Assembly (NCBI RefSeq): GCF_023016065.1 | Contig: NZ_JALKAQ010000012.1 | Span: forward strand, 1-64,000 | DNA: 64,000 nucleotides | Direction: 5' to 3' | Origin: Marinobacter sp. S0848L | GTDB taxonomy: Bacteria; Pseudomonadota; Gammaproteobacteria; Pseudomonadales; Oleiphilaceae | Shown here: piece by piece, positions 1-9,183 of the stretch | How the letters are laid out: each line of letters begins with the position of its first letter | Position numbering within the stretch: the stretch's first letter is position 1 | Position numbers and translations under genes: made by a program | Notes under the pieces: model-generated | The model's database searches: none | Seen by the model: only the letters and a program-made list of their open reading frames with translations | Told to the model about the DNA's origin: nothing

Positions 1-83
1 CCGCCCCACCACCCCGGCTCAATTAAACTTCTGTAGTGTTATCGGAAAAGGCTTTTTAGCGTTACGAACTGCTCGGAGTCAGG

Positions 84-198
84 GGCAGACCTTGGGATAG
101 GCATTCCAAAAATGTGCGCAGCCATGGATGGCGGAGCAGAAGCGCCACATGGATGTGCCGCAGGAGCGGTTTTTGGAATGCCTATCCCAAGGTCTGCC
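84..198 (+). repeat. Palindromic intergenic element A (two-hairpin core)
   Basis: Two perfect 29-bp inverted arms (84-112 and 170-198) enclose a 57-bp centre. The centre, read on the plus strand, holds two small hairpins: GCCATGGATGGC near 121-132 and CACATGGATGTG near 146-157, followed by an AGGAGCG tag. The same centre recurs at 9010-9143, 10404-10513 and 44505-44694 with unrelated arms. The element sits just upstream of nudF and on its strand, so it could be in the 5' leader. I do not recognise a named repeat family. Confidence 0.85.
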
Positions 199-268
199 TA
201 ACACCAAACGCACAGGCTACGGCCGTAACTTGCAGCCTCCCCACAATAACGGCTATCGTTCAAAACCG

Positions 269-910
269 ATGACTAAACCGGAAGAACCGATGCCACAACC
301 GTTCCAGTTCACAGCCAACGACGTAAAAGTCGAAAAACGCGAAACCGTCTTCCAGGGCTTCTTTCGTATGGACAAACTCTGGCTGACCCACCCGCGATTC
401 GATGGCCGTGAAATGCCCACTTTCACTCGCGAACTCTTTATACGCGGCGATGCCACCTGCGTCCTGCCTTACGATCCGGAACGCGACGAAGTCGTGCTAC
501 TTGAACAATTCCGCCTCGGTGCTCTGGGCCGCAACCAATCACCTTGGTTGCTTGAACTCGTTGCTGGTATGAACGAAGAGGGCGAAAGCCCGGAAGACGT
601 CGCGCAACGAGAAGGCCAAGAAGAGGCGGGCCTTAGCTTTAGCCGGCTCGATAAAATCTGTGATTACATGGTATCGCCCGGTGGAACCACCGAAATGATT
701 CACCTCTACTGCGGGCAAATCAGCACCGCCAATGCCGGAGGTGTATTTGGTGTAGAGCACGAACATGAAGACATCCTCTCCCATGTGGTTTCAGCCGAAG
801 AAACCTTCGCCATGATCGCCGATGGCCGCATCAACAACGCCGCTGCCATCATCGCCATTCAATGGCTGCAACTGAATCGGGACCGGCTGCGAAAGGAGTG
901 GCGGGCATGA
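269..910 (+). CDS. nudF: ADP-ribose pyrophosphatase (Nudix hydrolase)
   Basis: Predicted to hydrolyse ADP-ribose to AMP and ribose 5-phosphate in the cytoplasm. The 213-residue product carries a full Nudix box (about residues 100-122: G, then the REGQEEAGL core with metal-binding glutamates), and aligns end to end with my memory of E. coli NudF (209 aa). The frame stays open to 128, but that extension lies in the palindromic element, so it is rejected. ATG 269 aligns with the E. coli start; ATG 290, with GGAAG 5 nt before it, is an alternative. The stop overlaps the start of yqiB, which suggests translational coupling. nudF-yqiB-cpdA is a conserved gammaproteobacterial trio. Confidence 0.9.
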   Translation: MTKPEEPMPQPFQFTANDVKVEKRETVFQGFFRMDKLWLTHPRFDGREMPTFTRELFIRGDATCVLPYDPERDEVVLLEQFRLGALGRNQSPWLLELVAGMNEEGESPEDVAQREGQEEAGLSFSRLDKICDYMVSPGGTTEMIHLYCGQISTANAGGVFGVEHEHEDILSHVVSAEETFAMIADGRINNAAAIIAIQWLQLNRDRLRKEWRA

Positions 911-1392
911 CCGAATGGGTGAAACGGCCAAAACGATACGTCCCCGACTTACGCCAACTCGGCGCACTGTGTGATGGCAACTACCATCGGCTGCGCAAAC
1001 TGAGGCAGCTTGACGCTGAAGACGAGGCCGTGTGCGAAATAGAATTGCACCGGGAAGATCAGTACTTGGGGCGGGTCCGTATTGAGCGGCTGCAAACCGC
1101 GAGATTTACCGAAACCTTGTTACTGGAACAAGTTCATAACAGCGGCCGGTGGTTGAATAATCCTAAAATGACGGTTCGGGTTTACCACGATGCCACCATG
1201 GCGGAAGTGATCAGTTGTTACCGCCATCGCCACATTGCCCCGGTGAATGATTATCCGAACCGCTTCATGCACCATCCCGATGAAAAGGTTCAGATCAACG
1301 GTTTTCTTGCCGACTGGCTGGATTATTGTCTGCGTTTTGGCCATCTGCCTTTGGAGCAGGCTGCCTGGACAGCTGGTCAGGGTGGAGACTAA
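907..1392 (+). CDS. yqiB: DUF1249 family protein YqiB
   Basis: A 161-residue cytoplasmic protein of the DUF1249/YqiB family, whose function is not established. Recognised from its N-terminal RYVPDL block, the LCDGNYHRL segment and its place between nudF and cpdA, which is conserved in many gammaproteobacteria. The start chosen is ATG 907, overlapping the nudF stop by 4 nt; a longer frame back to 862 would only duplicate nudF sequence. No signal peptide or membrane segment. Co-transcription with nudF is likely from the overlap. A 174-bp gap separates it from cpdA. Confidence 0.85.
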   Translation: MTEWVKRPKRYVPDLRQLGALCDGNYHRLRKLRQLDAEDEAVCEIELHREDQYLGRVRIERLQTARFTETLLLEQVHNSGRWLNNPKMTVRVYHDATMAEVISCYRHRHIAPVNDYPNRFMHHPDEKVQINGFLADWLDYCLRFGHLPLEQAAWTAGQGGD

Positions 1393-1566
1393 GCCGAAAT
1401 GTCGTTGCAGGCACCTTATCCTGTGCCATGGTTGTCAAATACTGCAAAATATCAGGCGTAATTGGCGAGAATGTGACATACCCTTAATTCGTAGCCAATG
1501 CAGCGAGCGCCAAGCATCGTAAACTAAGAACAAATAAACGTTTGCAGAGACAACAGCAGGGCTTGT

Positions 1567-2373
1567 ATGACCCACTCTGATCCTAAGCGCCCATTACGGG
1601 TGCTGCAGTTGACGGACCCCCACCTGACCGCACAATCAGGCGGAGCTTTGCTGGGCGTAAACACCCGCGACAGCCTGGCGGCGGTTATTGACGAAGTCCT
1701 GAAAGTGCACGGCCAGCCAGATTTAGTGCTGGCCACCGGTGATATCTCGCAAGATGCGTCCGTTGAAGCCTACCGTTATTTTGGAGAGCAGCTACAAGCC
1801 TTTGATTGTCCGTCTCTCTGGATTGCCGGAAACCACGACGATACCCCTGTGATGAATGCGATTGCCGCCGAATTTCAGGCCGATCAGCGCCAGTGGACAC
1901 AGGGCGGCTGGCACTTCGTCATGCTCGACTCTTCCGTTCATGGAAAGGTCTTTGGTGAGTTGTCAGAGCAAGAACTGACCCACCTCAACAACGCACTTTC
2001 CGAACATACTGAACTGCCCACCATGGTTTGCCTTCACCACCATCCAGTGGATATTCATTCCGATTGGATGGATAAAATTGGACTAAAAACCCGGGAAGCC
2101 TTCTGGCGGATTATCGATAAACATCTACAGGTGAAAGTTGTGTTATGGGGGCACATCCATCAAGAGCTGCACCAACAACGGAATGGCGTTCAATTACTCG
2201 CTACTCCCTCTACCTGTATACAGTTCACCGCCGGAGCCAGTGACTTCTCGGTTGAACCGCGTGCGCCGGGATATCGCTGGATCGAACTAACCCCTTCAGG
2301 AACTATTTCGACAGAAGTCCGCAGGGCGACCCGGTTTGAGTTCGAACTGGACGAAAACAGTTCCGGGTACTGA
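1567..2373 (+). CDS. cpdA: 3',5'-cyclic-AMP phosphodiesterase
   Basis: Predicted class III cAMP phosphodiesterase (calcineurin-like metallophosphatase) that lowers cAMP and so affects CRP/Vfr signalling. The 268-residue protein shows the metal-binding motifs in order: D-P-H near residue 18, GDISQD near 58, GNHD near 96, a histidine cluster HHHP near 158 and GHIH near 197. The ALLGVNT segment is typical of CpdA. Position downstream of nudF and yqiB agrees with the family context. The 174-bp gap upstream leaves room for its own promoter, but none was clear. Confidence 0.9.
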   Translation: MTHSDPKRPLRVLQLTDPHLTAQSGGALLGVNTRDSLAAVIDEVLKVHGQPDLVLATGDISQDASVEAYRYFGEQLQAFDCPSLWIAGNHDDTPVMNAIAAEFQADQRQWTQGGWHFVMLDSSVHGKVFGELSEQELTHLNNALSEHTELPTMVCLHHHPVDIHSDWMDKIGLKTREAFWRIIDKHLQVKVVLWGHIHQELHQQRNGVQLLATPSTCIQFTAGASDFSVEPRAPGYRWIELTPSGTISTEVRRATRFEFELDENSSGY

Positions 2374-2463
2374 CCGCAAAACCTTCTCCTCCCTCAAGCC
2401 TGCAGCATGCCATTGGAAGGCAGTTCACTGATCGGGATGATCAGTGCGTTACAATAGCAACGT

Positions 2464-2481
2464 TGTGAATACGATTTCACA
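2464..2481. promoter_or_regulatory. Inverted repeat upstream of the phospholipase effector
   Basis: TGTGAA, six bases, TTCACA: a perfect 6-bp inverted repeat ending about 34 bp before the effector start. It resembles a CRP/Vfr site, but TGTGA and TCACA are 8 bp apart here whereas CRP needs 6, so it is probably an operator for something else or chance. The adjacent cpdA controls cAMP, which is why the resemblance is recorded. Confidence 0.3.
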
Positions 2482-2515
2482 AGGATGAATGCCCTCAGTC
2501 AACGGATGACGAGCC

Positions 2516-4594
2516 ATGAAAATTGTTAGCACCTGGGATTTGCGTGCCGCGGATCTGCCCAGGCTGGAATCCCCGTTTTTTGCCGCCGCCAAAACTAAAA
2601 GCCTGATCCTTGATCATGCACATATCGCCAGCAGCAGCGATTTTGAGCATTTACTGGGACGATCCCACGCGTCTCCTGGCGGTGGTCGTGCCTCAAGAAA
2701 TTACCGTGCCGCGCTCGTTGATGAGGTCGTGCGCCGAATTGACCAAGGCGAACTCTGGCTAGTTCATGAGGTGGTTGATGGTAAGCCCTTCGCGCCGGTG
2801 GTTTATTGGCGAAGCGCTGGCGATGGGAGGGGGCAGTGGGCTTTAGGTGACAGTGTAGCTAACTCCGAAATACGCAGCGGCGTGGATGCACTGAACCGAC
2901 ACGGCGTTACACCGCAGCAACTCGCTTCCCAAAGCATTGGAGGTGTAGGGCACTTGGGTGCCAGCCAGTTTGACGCAGAATATCGCGAGAAACAGCAAGA
3001 GGAGGCTCGCCACCAACGATCCACATCCCAAAACTCAAACACGAGTTTCCCCGCGCAGACAGTGGCACCGCTTGCCGTATCCGCAGCGCTAAACAATGAA
3101 CCCGAAACCACAAAAGCCCCTCAGCAAATCCACCTCGAAATCGGCATCTTCACCGATGGCACCTTGAATAACGCCGAGAATTCGAGAGAACTGGAGGAAC
3201 GTGTGGCCAAGGAGTGTGTTCAGGCTTTCGAGCTAGGGGAGATGTCGGAGGAAGAGTGTGCATATTGGTTGGGGTTGTCGATGGGCGGAAGTTACGAGAA
3301 TGCTCCGACAAACGTCGCAAAGCTCGGGGATTTATATGAGGCATCGCTGACCGCCGAGAAAGGTGTTGCCACCTACAAGTTTTCTGTTTATGCGCGGGGA
3401 GTAGGAACGAAAACGGGCGCAGGAGATTCGACCCTAGCTGCTATCTCTGGGCTTGGTGAGTCGGGCGTCATTAATCAGGTGGGGAAAGCGTTTGATGCTT
3501 TGGTTGGACAGATAAAAGAACGGAGTATCCACGAACGGATAAGTTCGTTAACCATCGATTTATTTGGGTTTAGTCGAGGTGCAGCTGCGGCTCGGCATGC
3601 TGCCTTTGAAATCAATAGGGGACCATCGGGAATGTTAGGGCGTAGGTTCAAGAAAGCACGACTAGCATGGCCGCGACGACTATCTATTCGCTTTGTTGGT
3701 CTGTTTGATACGGTAGCTGCGATTGTAAATCCGGTGAGATTCGATTTTTTGGCCAGCAATAGAAGAAATGATCCGGTGCAGGTTTATCTTGATCCAAAGG
3801 GAGTGGGAAAAGCGGTCCACCTCGTTGCTTTGGATGAGTACCGAAAAAATTTCACTTTAAATAGTCTGCGCAGTAGAGACGGAAAAATTCCAGGAAATTT
3901 CCTGGGCATTTCGTTGCCTGGTGCGCACTCGGACGTAGGTGGTGGCTATCCCGATCAACAGCGCGAGGACTTGTTGATAAGTCCTTACAGGCTGATTTCA
4001 CGAGATCGTAATAAGTGGCCGAAAAAAACTATGGAGTGGGATAACCTTGAGGCTCTCAGGGAGAAAAAGTTCTCCGAAGGATGGATTGGTGAGTTTAGCT
4101 TACCCGTACAGCATTCGGCGAAACACGCACCTGTGCCGGATGAGCTGGAGCTGGAGGGCTCCCCTAGAATGTCGGTATATGTAAAAAGGTCTGATCATCC
4201 TGCACCTGATGGGCGAGTGGAGTTGTCGCTAAGAATGCTCCGGCAGATTCGAGGAGAGTATTCGCGGATACCACTGCGGGTAATGCATCGCTTGGCTGTT
4301 CAGGCCGGGGTCCCATTGATCAAAATTCCACGAAGACCTGATCTGGATCTACCATCAGAGCTAGAGAGCATCAGTGATAGCTGGCTTAAAGAAGTGGGAA
4401 AACGTGGATCTGAAATGACGTTCGACACGAAGCAGATAAACCTGCTACGCCATCGATATTTACATCATTCCTCGCACTATAATCCGTTGAAATTTATAGC
4501 GGGAGGTGTGTCTACGACAGTCTTATTCGGGCGTAATTTCAGTCCGAACGCGCCTGCATTATCTGGTGAGCGCGAAACTCACCCTAATGAATAA
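2516..4594 (+). CDS. DUF2235 phospholipase, Tle1-like T6SS effector
   Basis: A 692-residue protein with a DUF2235 alpha/beta-hydrolase domain, the domain of type VI secretion Tle1 phospholipases. The domain starts near residue 203 (GIFTDGTLNNA) and shows a nucleophile elbow G-F-S-R-G with Ser353, then FDTV with Asp398 and GAHSDVGGGY with His471, a plausible Ser-Asp-His triad. The first ~200 residues are a separate N-terminal region of unknown role, perhaps for loading; no PAAR or VgrG-like motif is visible. The C-terminal ~150 residues are unassigned. The next gene encodes a lipoprotein, the usual immunity arrangement. No T6SS structural genes lie in the window. The gene is visibly less GC-rich than its neighbours from about 3180 on, consistent with acquisition. 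The lipase domain is well supported; the T6SS role is inferred. Confidence 0.75.
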   Translation: MKIVSTWDLRAADLPRLESPFFAAAKTKSLILDHAHIASSSDFEHLLGRSHASPGGGRASRNYRAALVDEVVRRIDQGELWLVHEVVDGKPFAPVVYWRSAGDGRGQWALGDSVANSEIRSGVDALNRHGVTPQQLASQSIGGVGHLGASQFDAEYREKQQEEARHQRSTSQNSNTSFPAQTVAPLAVSAALNNEPETTKAPQQIHLEIGIFTDGTLNNAENSRELEERVAKECVQAFELGEMSEEECAYWLGLSMGGSYENAPTNVAKLGDLYEASLTAEKGVATYKFSVYARGVGTKTGAGDSTLAAISGLGESGVINQVGKAFDALVGQIKERSIHERISSLTIDLFGFSRGAAAARHAAFEINRGPSGMLGRRFKKARLAWPRRLSIRFVGLFDTVAAIVNPVRFDFLASNRRNDPVQVYLDPKGVGKAVHLVALDEYRKNFTLNSLRSRDGKIPGNFLGISLPGAHSDVGGGYPDQQREDLLISPYRLISRDRNKWPKKTMEWDNLEALREKKFSEGWIGEFSLPVQHSAKHAPVPDELELEGSPRMSVYVKRSDHPAPDGRVELSLRMLRQIRGEYSRIPLRVMHRLAVQAGVPLIKIPRRPDLDLPSELESISDSWLKEVGKRGSEMTFDTKQINLLRHRYLHHSSHYNPLKFIAGGVSTTVLFGRNFSPNAPALSGERETHPNE

Positions 4595-4603
4595 GGTTTA
4601 ATC

Positions 4604-5209
4604 ATGAAGAATGCAAGAAACATGATCGTGTTGGTTCTTGTGAATTTGATGTTTACGGGGTGCGCGGCGTTAAGGGAAGAATCTGGATATTGGGGTGTTC
4701 GAGTAGCTGCACCTGTACATTACGACATGTGGGTGATCGATGCTCATTTTGAAAAGTCCGGCGTGAGGGGGTGGAGGGCGCCGTTTGGTGGTCATACAGG
4801 GTGTTGTTGGGCTGGAGCGCACGGTCCGGCTGGCTCTGGAGGGGAGTTAAAACCGTTCCCTAATCTTATGTTGTTGCGTTGGTTCTCTTTTGCAGAGCAA
4901 AAGTACTATTCGGCTTTAATCAGGATTCCGGTGAATTTGCAGGAGCGTATGATGGAACCTGCCCCGTATATCTATCCTGATGCGTCAACGGGGTATGAGC
5001 CGAGGAACACGCTGGTTCTCGGCCTTGCCCCCGGCGGTGAGGTTGTAGTGTGGATAATGAGTCAGCGGACTAATGCAGAAGAAGTGCTGAGAGTGTCTGC
5101 TGCGGAATTACCAGGGGACCCGGCAGACTTTGCCGGTTTAACGAAAACTTATCTCGAGAAGCACGGCGCGTACCTCAAAGAACACGGCGTACCCGTAGAG
5201 GGCTGGTAA
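4604..5209 (+). CDS. DUF2931-like lipoprotein, putative immunity protein
   Basis: A 201-residue predicted lipoprotein. The first 20 residues form a short hydrophobic signal ending FTGC, with Cys20 as lipidation site (Phe at -3 is atypical but tolerated). The WFSFAEQKYY segment and the early Y-D-M-W block match my memory of DUF2931 lipoproteins, which are commonly found beside DUF2235 effectors. It starts 9 bp after the effector stop and shares its lower GC content. The inferred role is to sit in the periplasm and neutralise the neighbouring phospholipase. Family assignment is moderate; the immunity role is inference from position. Confidence 0.65.
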   Translation: MKNARNMIVLVLVNLMFTGCAALREESGYWGVRVAAPVHYDMWVIDAHFEKSGVRGWRAPFGGHTGCCWAGAHGPAGSGGELKPFPNLMLLRWFSFAEQKYYSALIRIPVNLQERMMEPAPYIYPDASTGYEPRNTLVLGLAPGGEVVVWIMSQRTNAEEVLRVSAAELPGDPADFAGLTKTYLEKHGAYLKEHGVPVEGW

Positions 5210-5231
5210 CTTATCACTTTGTTCATTCGTC

Positions 5232-5270
5232 GAAAATAAAAAGAGGGCGCGCCACAAGGCGCACCCTCTT
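5232..5270 (-). terminator. Rho-independent terminator of metE
   Basis: On the minus strand, a GC-rich stem (about 12 bp with one mismatch, loop TTGT, 5241-5270) is followed by a T-rich run at 5242-5232. It lies 11 bp past the metE stop and also ends the convergent effector/immunity pair. Confidence 0.85.
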
Positions 5271-5281
5271 CGAAGCTCCAT

Positions 5282-7552
5282 TTATGCCCGCAACGCCTGC
5301 GCTGCGGCCACCATCGTTTCCAGCGCGGGAGTCACTTCCTCCCATTTCCGAGTTTTAAGCCCGCAGTCCGGGTTTATCCACAATCGTTCCGCCGGAATCC
5401 GCTCCGCGGCGAGCTTCATCAGGTTAATGATTTGCTCCTTGTCGGGGACGTTGGGGGAGTGAATGTCATACACGCCGGGCCCGATGTCGTTCGGGTACTC
5501 GAAGCTCTTGAAGGCATCCAGTAGCTCCATGTCAGACCGTGAGGTTTCGATGGTAATCACGTCGGCATCCATGCGCGCAATGGCCTCGATGATGTCGTTG
5601 AACTCCGAATAGCACATGTGCGTGTGGATCTGAGTGCTGTCCGCTACGCCATTGGCTGCGATGCGGAAGCTGTTGATCGCCCAGTCGAGATAACCTTCCC
5701 AGTCTGATTGGCGCAGCGGTAAGCCTTCGCGCAGAGCGGCTTCGTCGATCTGGATAATGCCCACGCCGGCTTTCTCCAGGTCCTGAACTTCTTCGCGAAT
5801 GGCCAGTGCCAGCTGCAGGCACGAATCCTTGCGGGGTTGGTCGTCCCGCACGAACGACCAGTTCAGAATGGTCACCGGCCCTGTCAGCATGCCTTTTACC
5901 GGCTTATCTGTTAGTGACTGAGCGTAACGAATCCAATCTACGGTCATGGCTTTCGGGCGGCGGATGTCGCCGAACAGAATGGGCGGTTTAACGCAGCGTG
6001 AACCGTAGGACTGAACCCAGCCGAAGCGGGTAAACGCGTAGCCGTCCAGCTGCTCACCGAAATATTCCACCATGTCGTTACGCTCGGCTTCACCGTGCAC
6101 CAGAACGTCGAGACCCAAGGCCTCCTGATTGCGAATGCAGCGTTCAATCTCTGCCTTCATTTGGGCTTCGTAGTCGGCTGCCGCCAAATCGCCTTTGCGG
6201 AATTGCAGGCGTGCCTGACGGATTTCCGGAGTTTGTGGAAACGAGCCAATGGTCGTGGTCGGAAACGCCGGTAGCTGAAGCTTCTCTTGCTGAAGCGCGA
6301 TACGCTGGGCATAGGGGCTCTGGCGGTTACCCAGTTCAGTTGTGATCTCCGCGACCGCTGCTCGAACATCTGGATTGGTGACGCGCGTCGAGTTGCGGCG
6401 GCTGTCGATGGCTGCCTGATTCTGCGTCAGTTGCTGTTGCACCGATTCGCGGCCTTCGTTCAGCGCGCGGGTAAGCACATGAAGCTCGTCCAGCTTTTGC
6501 AGAGCAAAGGCCAGCCAGTTTCGGATTTCCGGATCCAGGCCGGTTTCCTGCGACAAATCAACGGGCACGTGCAGCAAGGAACAAGACGGTGCCAGCCACA
6601 GGCGCTCGCCAAGTTTTTCGTGCACCGGCTCTAGCCAGTTCAGCGTTTTATTCAGATCGGTTTTCCAGATGTTTCGACCGCTGATAACACCCAGCGACAG
6701 CACCTTGTGCGTCGGCAGCCAATCCGCAATGCGGTTAACTTCATCCGGGGCGCTGATGGCATCGAGATGAACCCCGGCTACCGGCAGCTCGCAGGCCAGT
6801 TGCAGATTGTTGCGCAGCTCGCCAAAGTAGGTGGCCAGCAACAGCTTCGGGCGGTTCGCTTTCAGCTGGTGGTAGGCCAGGTTAAACGCGTAACGCCAGT
6901 TGGCATCCAGCTCGGTTACCAGCGCAGGCTCGTCGATTTGAACCCATTCGGCTCCGGCATCAGCGAGAATTTCCAGCAATTGTGAATAGGCAGGAAGCAG
7001 GCGCTCCAATAGATCAAGGCGATTGCTGCCGTCAGAGGTTTTACCTAGCCATAGGTAGGTAACCGGGCCAATGATAACGGGCTTCGCCTTCACGCCTTGC
7101 TGTTGTGCTTCCGCCAACTGGTTAATAAGGCGCTCGGGGTTTAGCTTGAATTCCGTGTCGGCGGTGAACTCCGGCACGATGTAGTGATAGTTGGTGTCGA
7201 ACCACTTGGTCATTTCGCCGGCAGCGATGGCACAGCAGGGGCTGTCGTTGGCACCGCGGCCGCGGGCGGCTCGGAAGTAGGCGTCTAATTCATTTCCTTC
7301 TTTGTCCGCGGCACGAGCTGGCAGGTTGCCCAACGTGACAGACATGTCGAGTACTTGATCGTAGAGCGAGAAATCGCCCACAGGCACAAAGTCGAGGCCA
7401 GATTGTTGTTGCCAGTGAGTCTGGCGTAGCTCAGCTGCGGTTGCGGTGAGGTCCTGTTCGGTTTTGCGGCCGGCCCAGTACTGTTCCAGTGCGAATTTCA
7501 GTTCCCGTTGACCGCCTATGCGCGGAAAGCCGAGATTGTGCGTTGTCACCAT
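5282..7552 (-). CDS. metE: Cobalamin-independent methionine synthase
   Basis: Transfers the methyl group of 5-methyltetrahydropteroyltri-glutamate to homocysteine, the last step of methionine synthesis, without B12. The full-length 756-residue protein has both MetE barrels. Zinc ligands are visible in [10 protein letters not shown] (His645, Cys647) and NPDCGLKTR (Cys730), matching E. coli His641, Cys643 and Cys726. It is divergent from metR, the usual arrangement for MetR-activated metE. No cobalamin riboswitch can fit in the short leader. Confidence 0.97.
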   Translation of the reverse strand: MVTTHNLGFPRIGGQRELKFALEQYWAGRKTEQDLTATAAELRQTHWQQQSGLDFVPVGDFSLYDQVLDMSVTLGNLPARAADKEGNELDAYFRAARGRGANDSPCCAIAAGEMTKWFDTNYHYIVPEFTADTEFKLNPERLINQLAEAQQQGVKAKPVIIGPVTYLWLGKTSDGSNRLDLLERLLPAYSQLLEILADAGAEWVQIDEPALVTELDANWRYAFNLAYHQLKANRPKLLLATYFGELRNNLQLACELPVAGVHLDAISAPDEVNRIADWLPTHKVLSLGVISGRNIWKTDLNKTLNWLEPVHEKLGERLWLAPSCSLLHVPVDLSQETGLDPEIRNWLAFALQKLDELHVLTRALNEGRESVQQQLTQNQAAIDSRRNSTRVTNPDVRAAVAEITTELGNRQSPYAQRIALQQEKLQLPAFPTTTIGSFPQTPEIRQARLQFRKGDLAAADYEAQMKAEIERCIRNQEALGLDVLVHGEAERNDMVEYFGEQLDGYAFTRFGWVQSYGSRCVKPPILFGDIRRPKAMTVDWIRYAQSLTDKPVKGMLTGPVTILNWSFVRDDQPRKDSCLQLALAIREEVQDLEKAGVGIIQIDEAALREGLPLRQSDWEGYLDWAINSFRIAANGVADSTQIHTHMCYSEFNDIIEAIARMDADVITIETSRSDMELLDAFKSFEYPNDIGPGVYDIHSPNVPDKEQIINLMKLAAERIPAERLWINPDCGLKTRKWEEVTPALETMVAAAQALRA

Positions 7553-7607
7553 GATGCTGTCCTTAGTGGTTTCTGCGGTAAGTAGGTGAGCTAGATTAGG
7601 AAGTTTA

Positions 7608-7656
7608 TGAGATGAATAAAAATGGTATTATCTCAACTATCCATGAGCAGAATTCA
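7608..7656. promoter_or_regulatory. metE/metR divergent control region
   Basis: The short region between the genes holds two symmetric elements. TGAGAT (7608-7613) and ATCTCA (7630-7635) form a spaced inverted repeat. TGAGCAGAATTCA (7644-7656) is close to the MetR consensus TGAA-N5-TTCA, with one mismatch in the left half-site. Both are plausible MetR targets for metE activation and metR autoregulation; assignment is by consensus only. Confidence 0.4.
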
Positions 7657-7666
7657 CGGTTTGGGC

Positions 7667-8557
7667 ATGATTGAGCGTAGTCACTTAGAAATATTTCGAG
7701 CGGTTGAGCGGCAGGGGTCGCTTACCGCTGCCGCCGAGCAGCTACATTTGACGCAATCCGCGTTGAGTCACGCGATTCGTAAGCTGGAGCAGCAATTGGG
7801 AACGCCGGTCTGGTTGCGAGAAGGGCGGCAGTTGCGCTTTACCCAAGCGGGCGAGCAGCTGCTATCGCTCGCAAACCGTTTATTGCCGCAGTTTGAACAC
7901 GCCGAGATGCTGGTTGGGCAAGTGGCGAAAGGGCAGCGTGGCAGCTTGCGCGTGGGTATGGAGTGCCACCCTTGTTACCAGTGGTTATTGAAGGTGGTCG
8001 GCCCTTATTTGCAGCAGTGGCCGGATGTCGACGTAGACGTGAAACAAGAGTTCCAGTTTGGCGGAATGGGCGCTTTGTTCGGCCATGATATCGATTTGTT
8101 GGTGACGCCTGATCCGTTGCATCGTCCTGGTGTGTGTTTTGAGCCCGTGTTCGATTACGAGCAGGTGTTGGTGGTGGCGAGCGATCATCCATTGGCGGAA
8201 AGCGAGTGGGTAGAGCCTGAGCAATTGGCCAGTGAAACCTTGATTACCTATCCGGTGGCACCGGAGCGGCTGGATATTTTCACCCGGTTCTTTTTACCCG
8301 CCCATGCGGCACCGGCGTTCCATAAAACGATTGAAACTACCGACATCATGCTGCAGATGGTCGCTGCGGGCCGGGGAGTGTCTGCTTTGCCACGCTGGTT
8401 GGTGGATGAATACGCGCAGAAAATGCCGATCAAGGCGTTGCGATTGGGCGAGGAAGGTATGCCGAAACAGATATTTTTGGGCTTTCGTGAGCGGGATCAG
8501 GAAGTGGATTATCTGGTTGCATTTATGAAGCTGGCCCGTAGCATTCGCTGGAACTAA
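7667..8557 (+). CDS. metR: LysR-type activator of methionine genes MetR
   Basis: Homocysteine-responsive LysR regulator, divergent from metE. The N-terminal winged helix-turn-helix (about residues 5-60) contains [20 protein letters not shown]; the effector domain keeps the MetR-type ECH-C segment ([12 protein letters not shown]) and the [15 protein letters not shown] block. ATG 7667 ([10 protein letters not shown]) aligns with known MetR starts, giving 296 residues; upstream ATGs at 7622 and 7643 are in frame but would put the MetR-like box inside the gene. Confidence 0.9.
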   Translation: MIERSHLEIFRAVERQGSLTAAAEQLHLTQSALSHAIRKLEQQLGTPVWLREGRQLRFTQAGEQLLSLANRLLPQFEHAEMLVGQVAKGQRGSLRVGMECHPCYQWLLKVVGPYLQQWPDVDVDVKQEFQFGGMGALFGHDIDLLVTPDPLHRPGVCFEPVFDYEQVLVVASDHPLAESEWVEPEQLASETLITYPVAPERLDIFTRFFLPAHAAPAFHKTIETTDIMLQMVAAGRGVSALPRWLVDEYAQKMPIKALRLGEEGMPKQIFLGFRERDQEVDYLVAFMKLARSIRWN

Positions 8558-8604
8558 GCTCTTCGGTTAAACTGCGCAAAAAATTTCAACAGGACACACA
8601 GATT

Positions 8605-8997
8605 ATGAGCAATATCCCTGCGGATCTTAAATATATCGATACGCACCAGTGGGTGCGGGTTGAGGCTGATGGCACCGCTACGGTGGGTATTACCGATTTT
8701 GCCCAGGAGCAGTTAGGTGATGTGGTTTTTATCGAAGTGCCGGAAGTGGGTGCTACCGTCAACGGCGGTGAGGAAGCAGGTGTTGCAGAGTCGGTGAAGT
8801 CGGCTTCGGATGTGTTTAGCCCGGTGACTGGTGAGGTTCTTGAGGTGAATGAGAAGCTTGAGGACGAGCCGGAGATTGTAAACGATGATCCTTATGGTGA
8901 AGGCTGGATGTTCAAGGTTAAGCTGGCGGATGAGGGCGAGCTGGACGGCTTGATGGATCCGGATGCGTACGCTGAGCACGTGGCTTCAGAAGGCTAA
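8605..8997 (+). CDS. gcvH: Glycine cleavage system H protein
   Basis: Lipoyl carrier that shuttles the methylamine group between the P, T and L proteins of glycine cleavage. 130 residues, full length. Lys65 in the AESVKSASD motif is the predicted lipoylation site. It stands alone here, without gcvT or gcvP, 47 bp after metR. Downstream lies palindromic element B. glyA, the other one-carbon donor gene, is in the same window at 56 kb. Confidence 0.96.
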   Translation: MSNIPADLKYIDTHQWVRVEADGTATVGITDFAQEQLGDVVFIEVPEVGATVNGGEEAGVAESVKSASDVFSPVTGEVLEVNEKLEDEPEIVNDDPYGEGWMFKVKLADEGELDGLMDPDAYAEHVASEG

Positions 8998-9009
8998 GTC
9001 AGAAAGTTG

Positions 9010-9143
9010 GTGCAAGCGTGTTCCCGGGGGCGGGCCTCCCGAAACACGCTCCTTCGGCACATCCATGTGACGCTTGGGCTCCGCCATCCCTGGCTCCGCA
9101 CAGTTTCGTGAGGCCTGCCCCCGGAAACTCGCCCAAACTGCAC
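9010..9143 (-). repeat. Palindromic intergenic element B (two-hairpin core)
   Basis: Imperfect long arms (9010-9045 and 9103-9143, rich in G and C runs) surround a centre that on the minus strand reads GCCAGGGATGGC, a short linker with AAGCG, then CACATGGATGTG and GAAGGAGCG. This is nearly identical to the centre of element A but in the opposite orientation, while the arms are unrelated. It fills most of the gcvH-rlmI gap and lacks a U-run, so it is not a standard terminator. Confidence 0.85.
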
Positions 9144-9183
9144 AGTAGTCCTCATAACGAATGAACTCACAGGTAATTAATTA

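Noticed and set aside
128..268. N-terminal extension of nudF
   Set aside because: It runs through palindromic element A and has no counterpart in known NudF; ATG 269 fits the family.
2464..2481. Canonical CRP/Vfr site
   Set aside because: Half-sites are spaced 8 bp, not 6; kept only as an unassigned inverted repeat.
7553..7666. Cobalamin riboswitch before metE
   Set aside because: The region is too short and is shared with metR; MetR-type elements explain it better.
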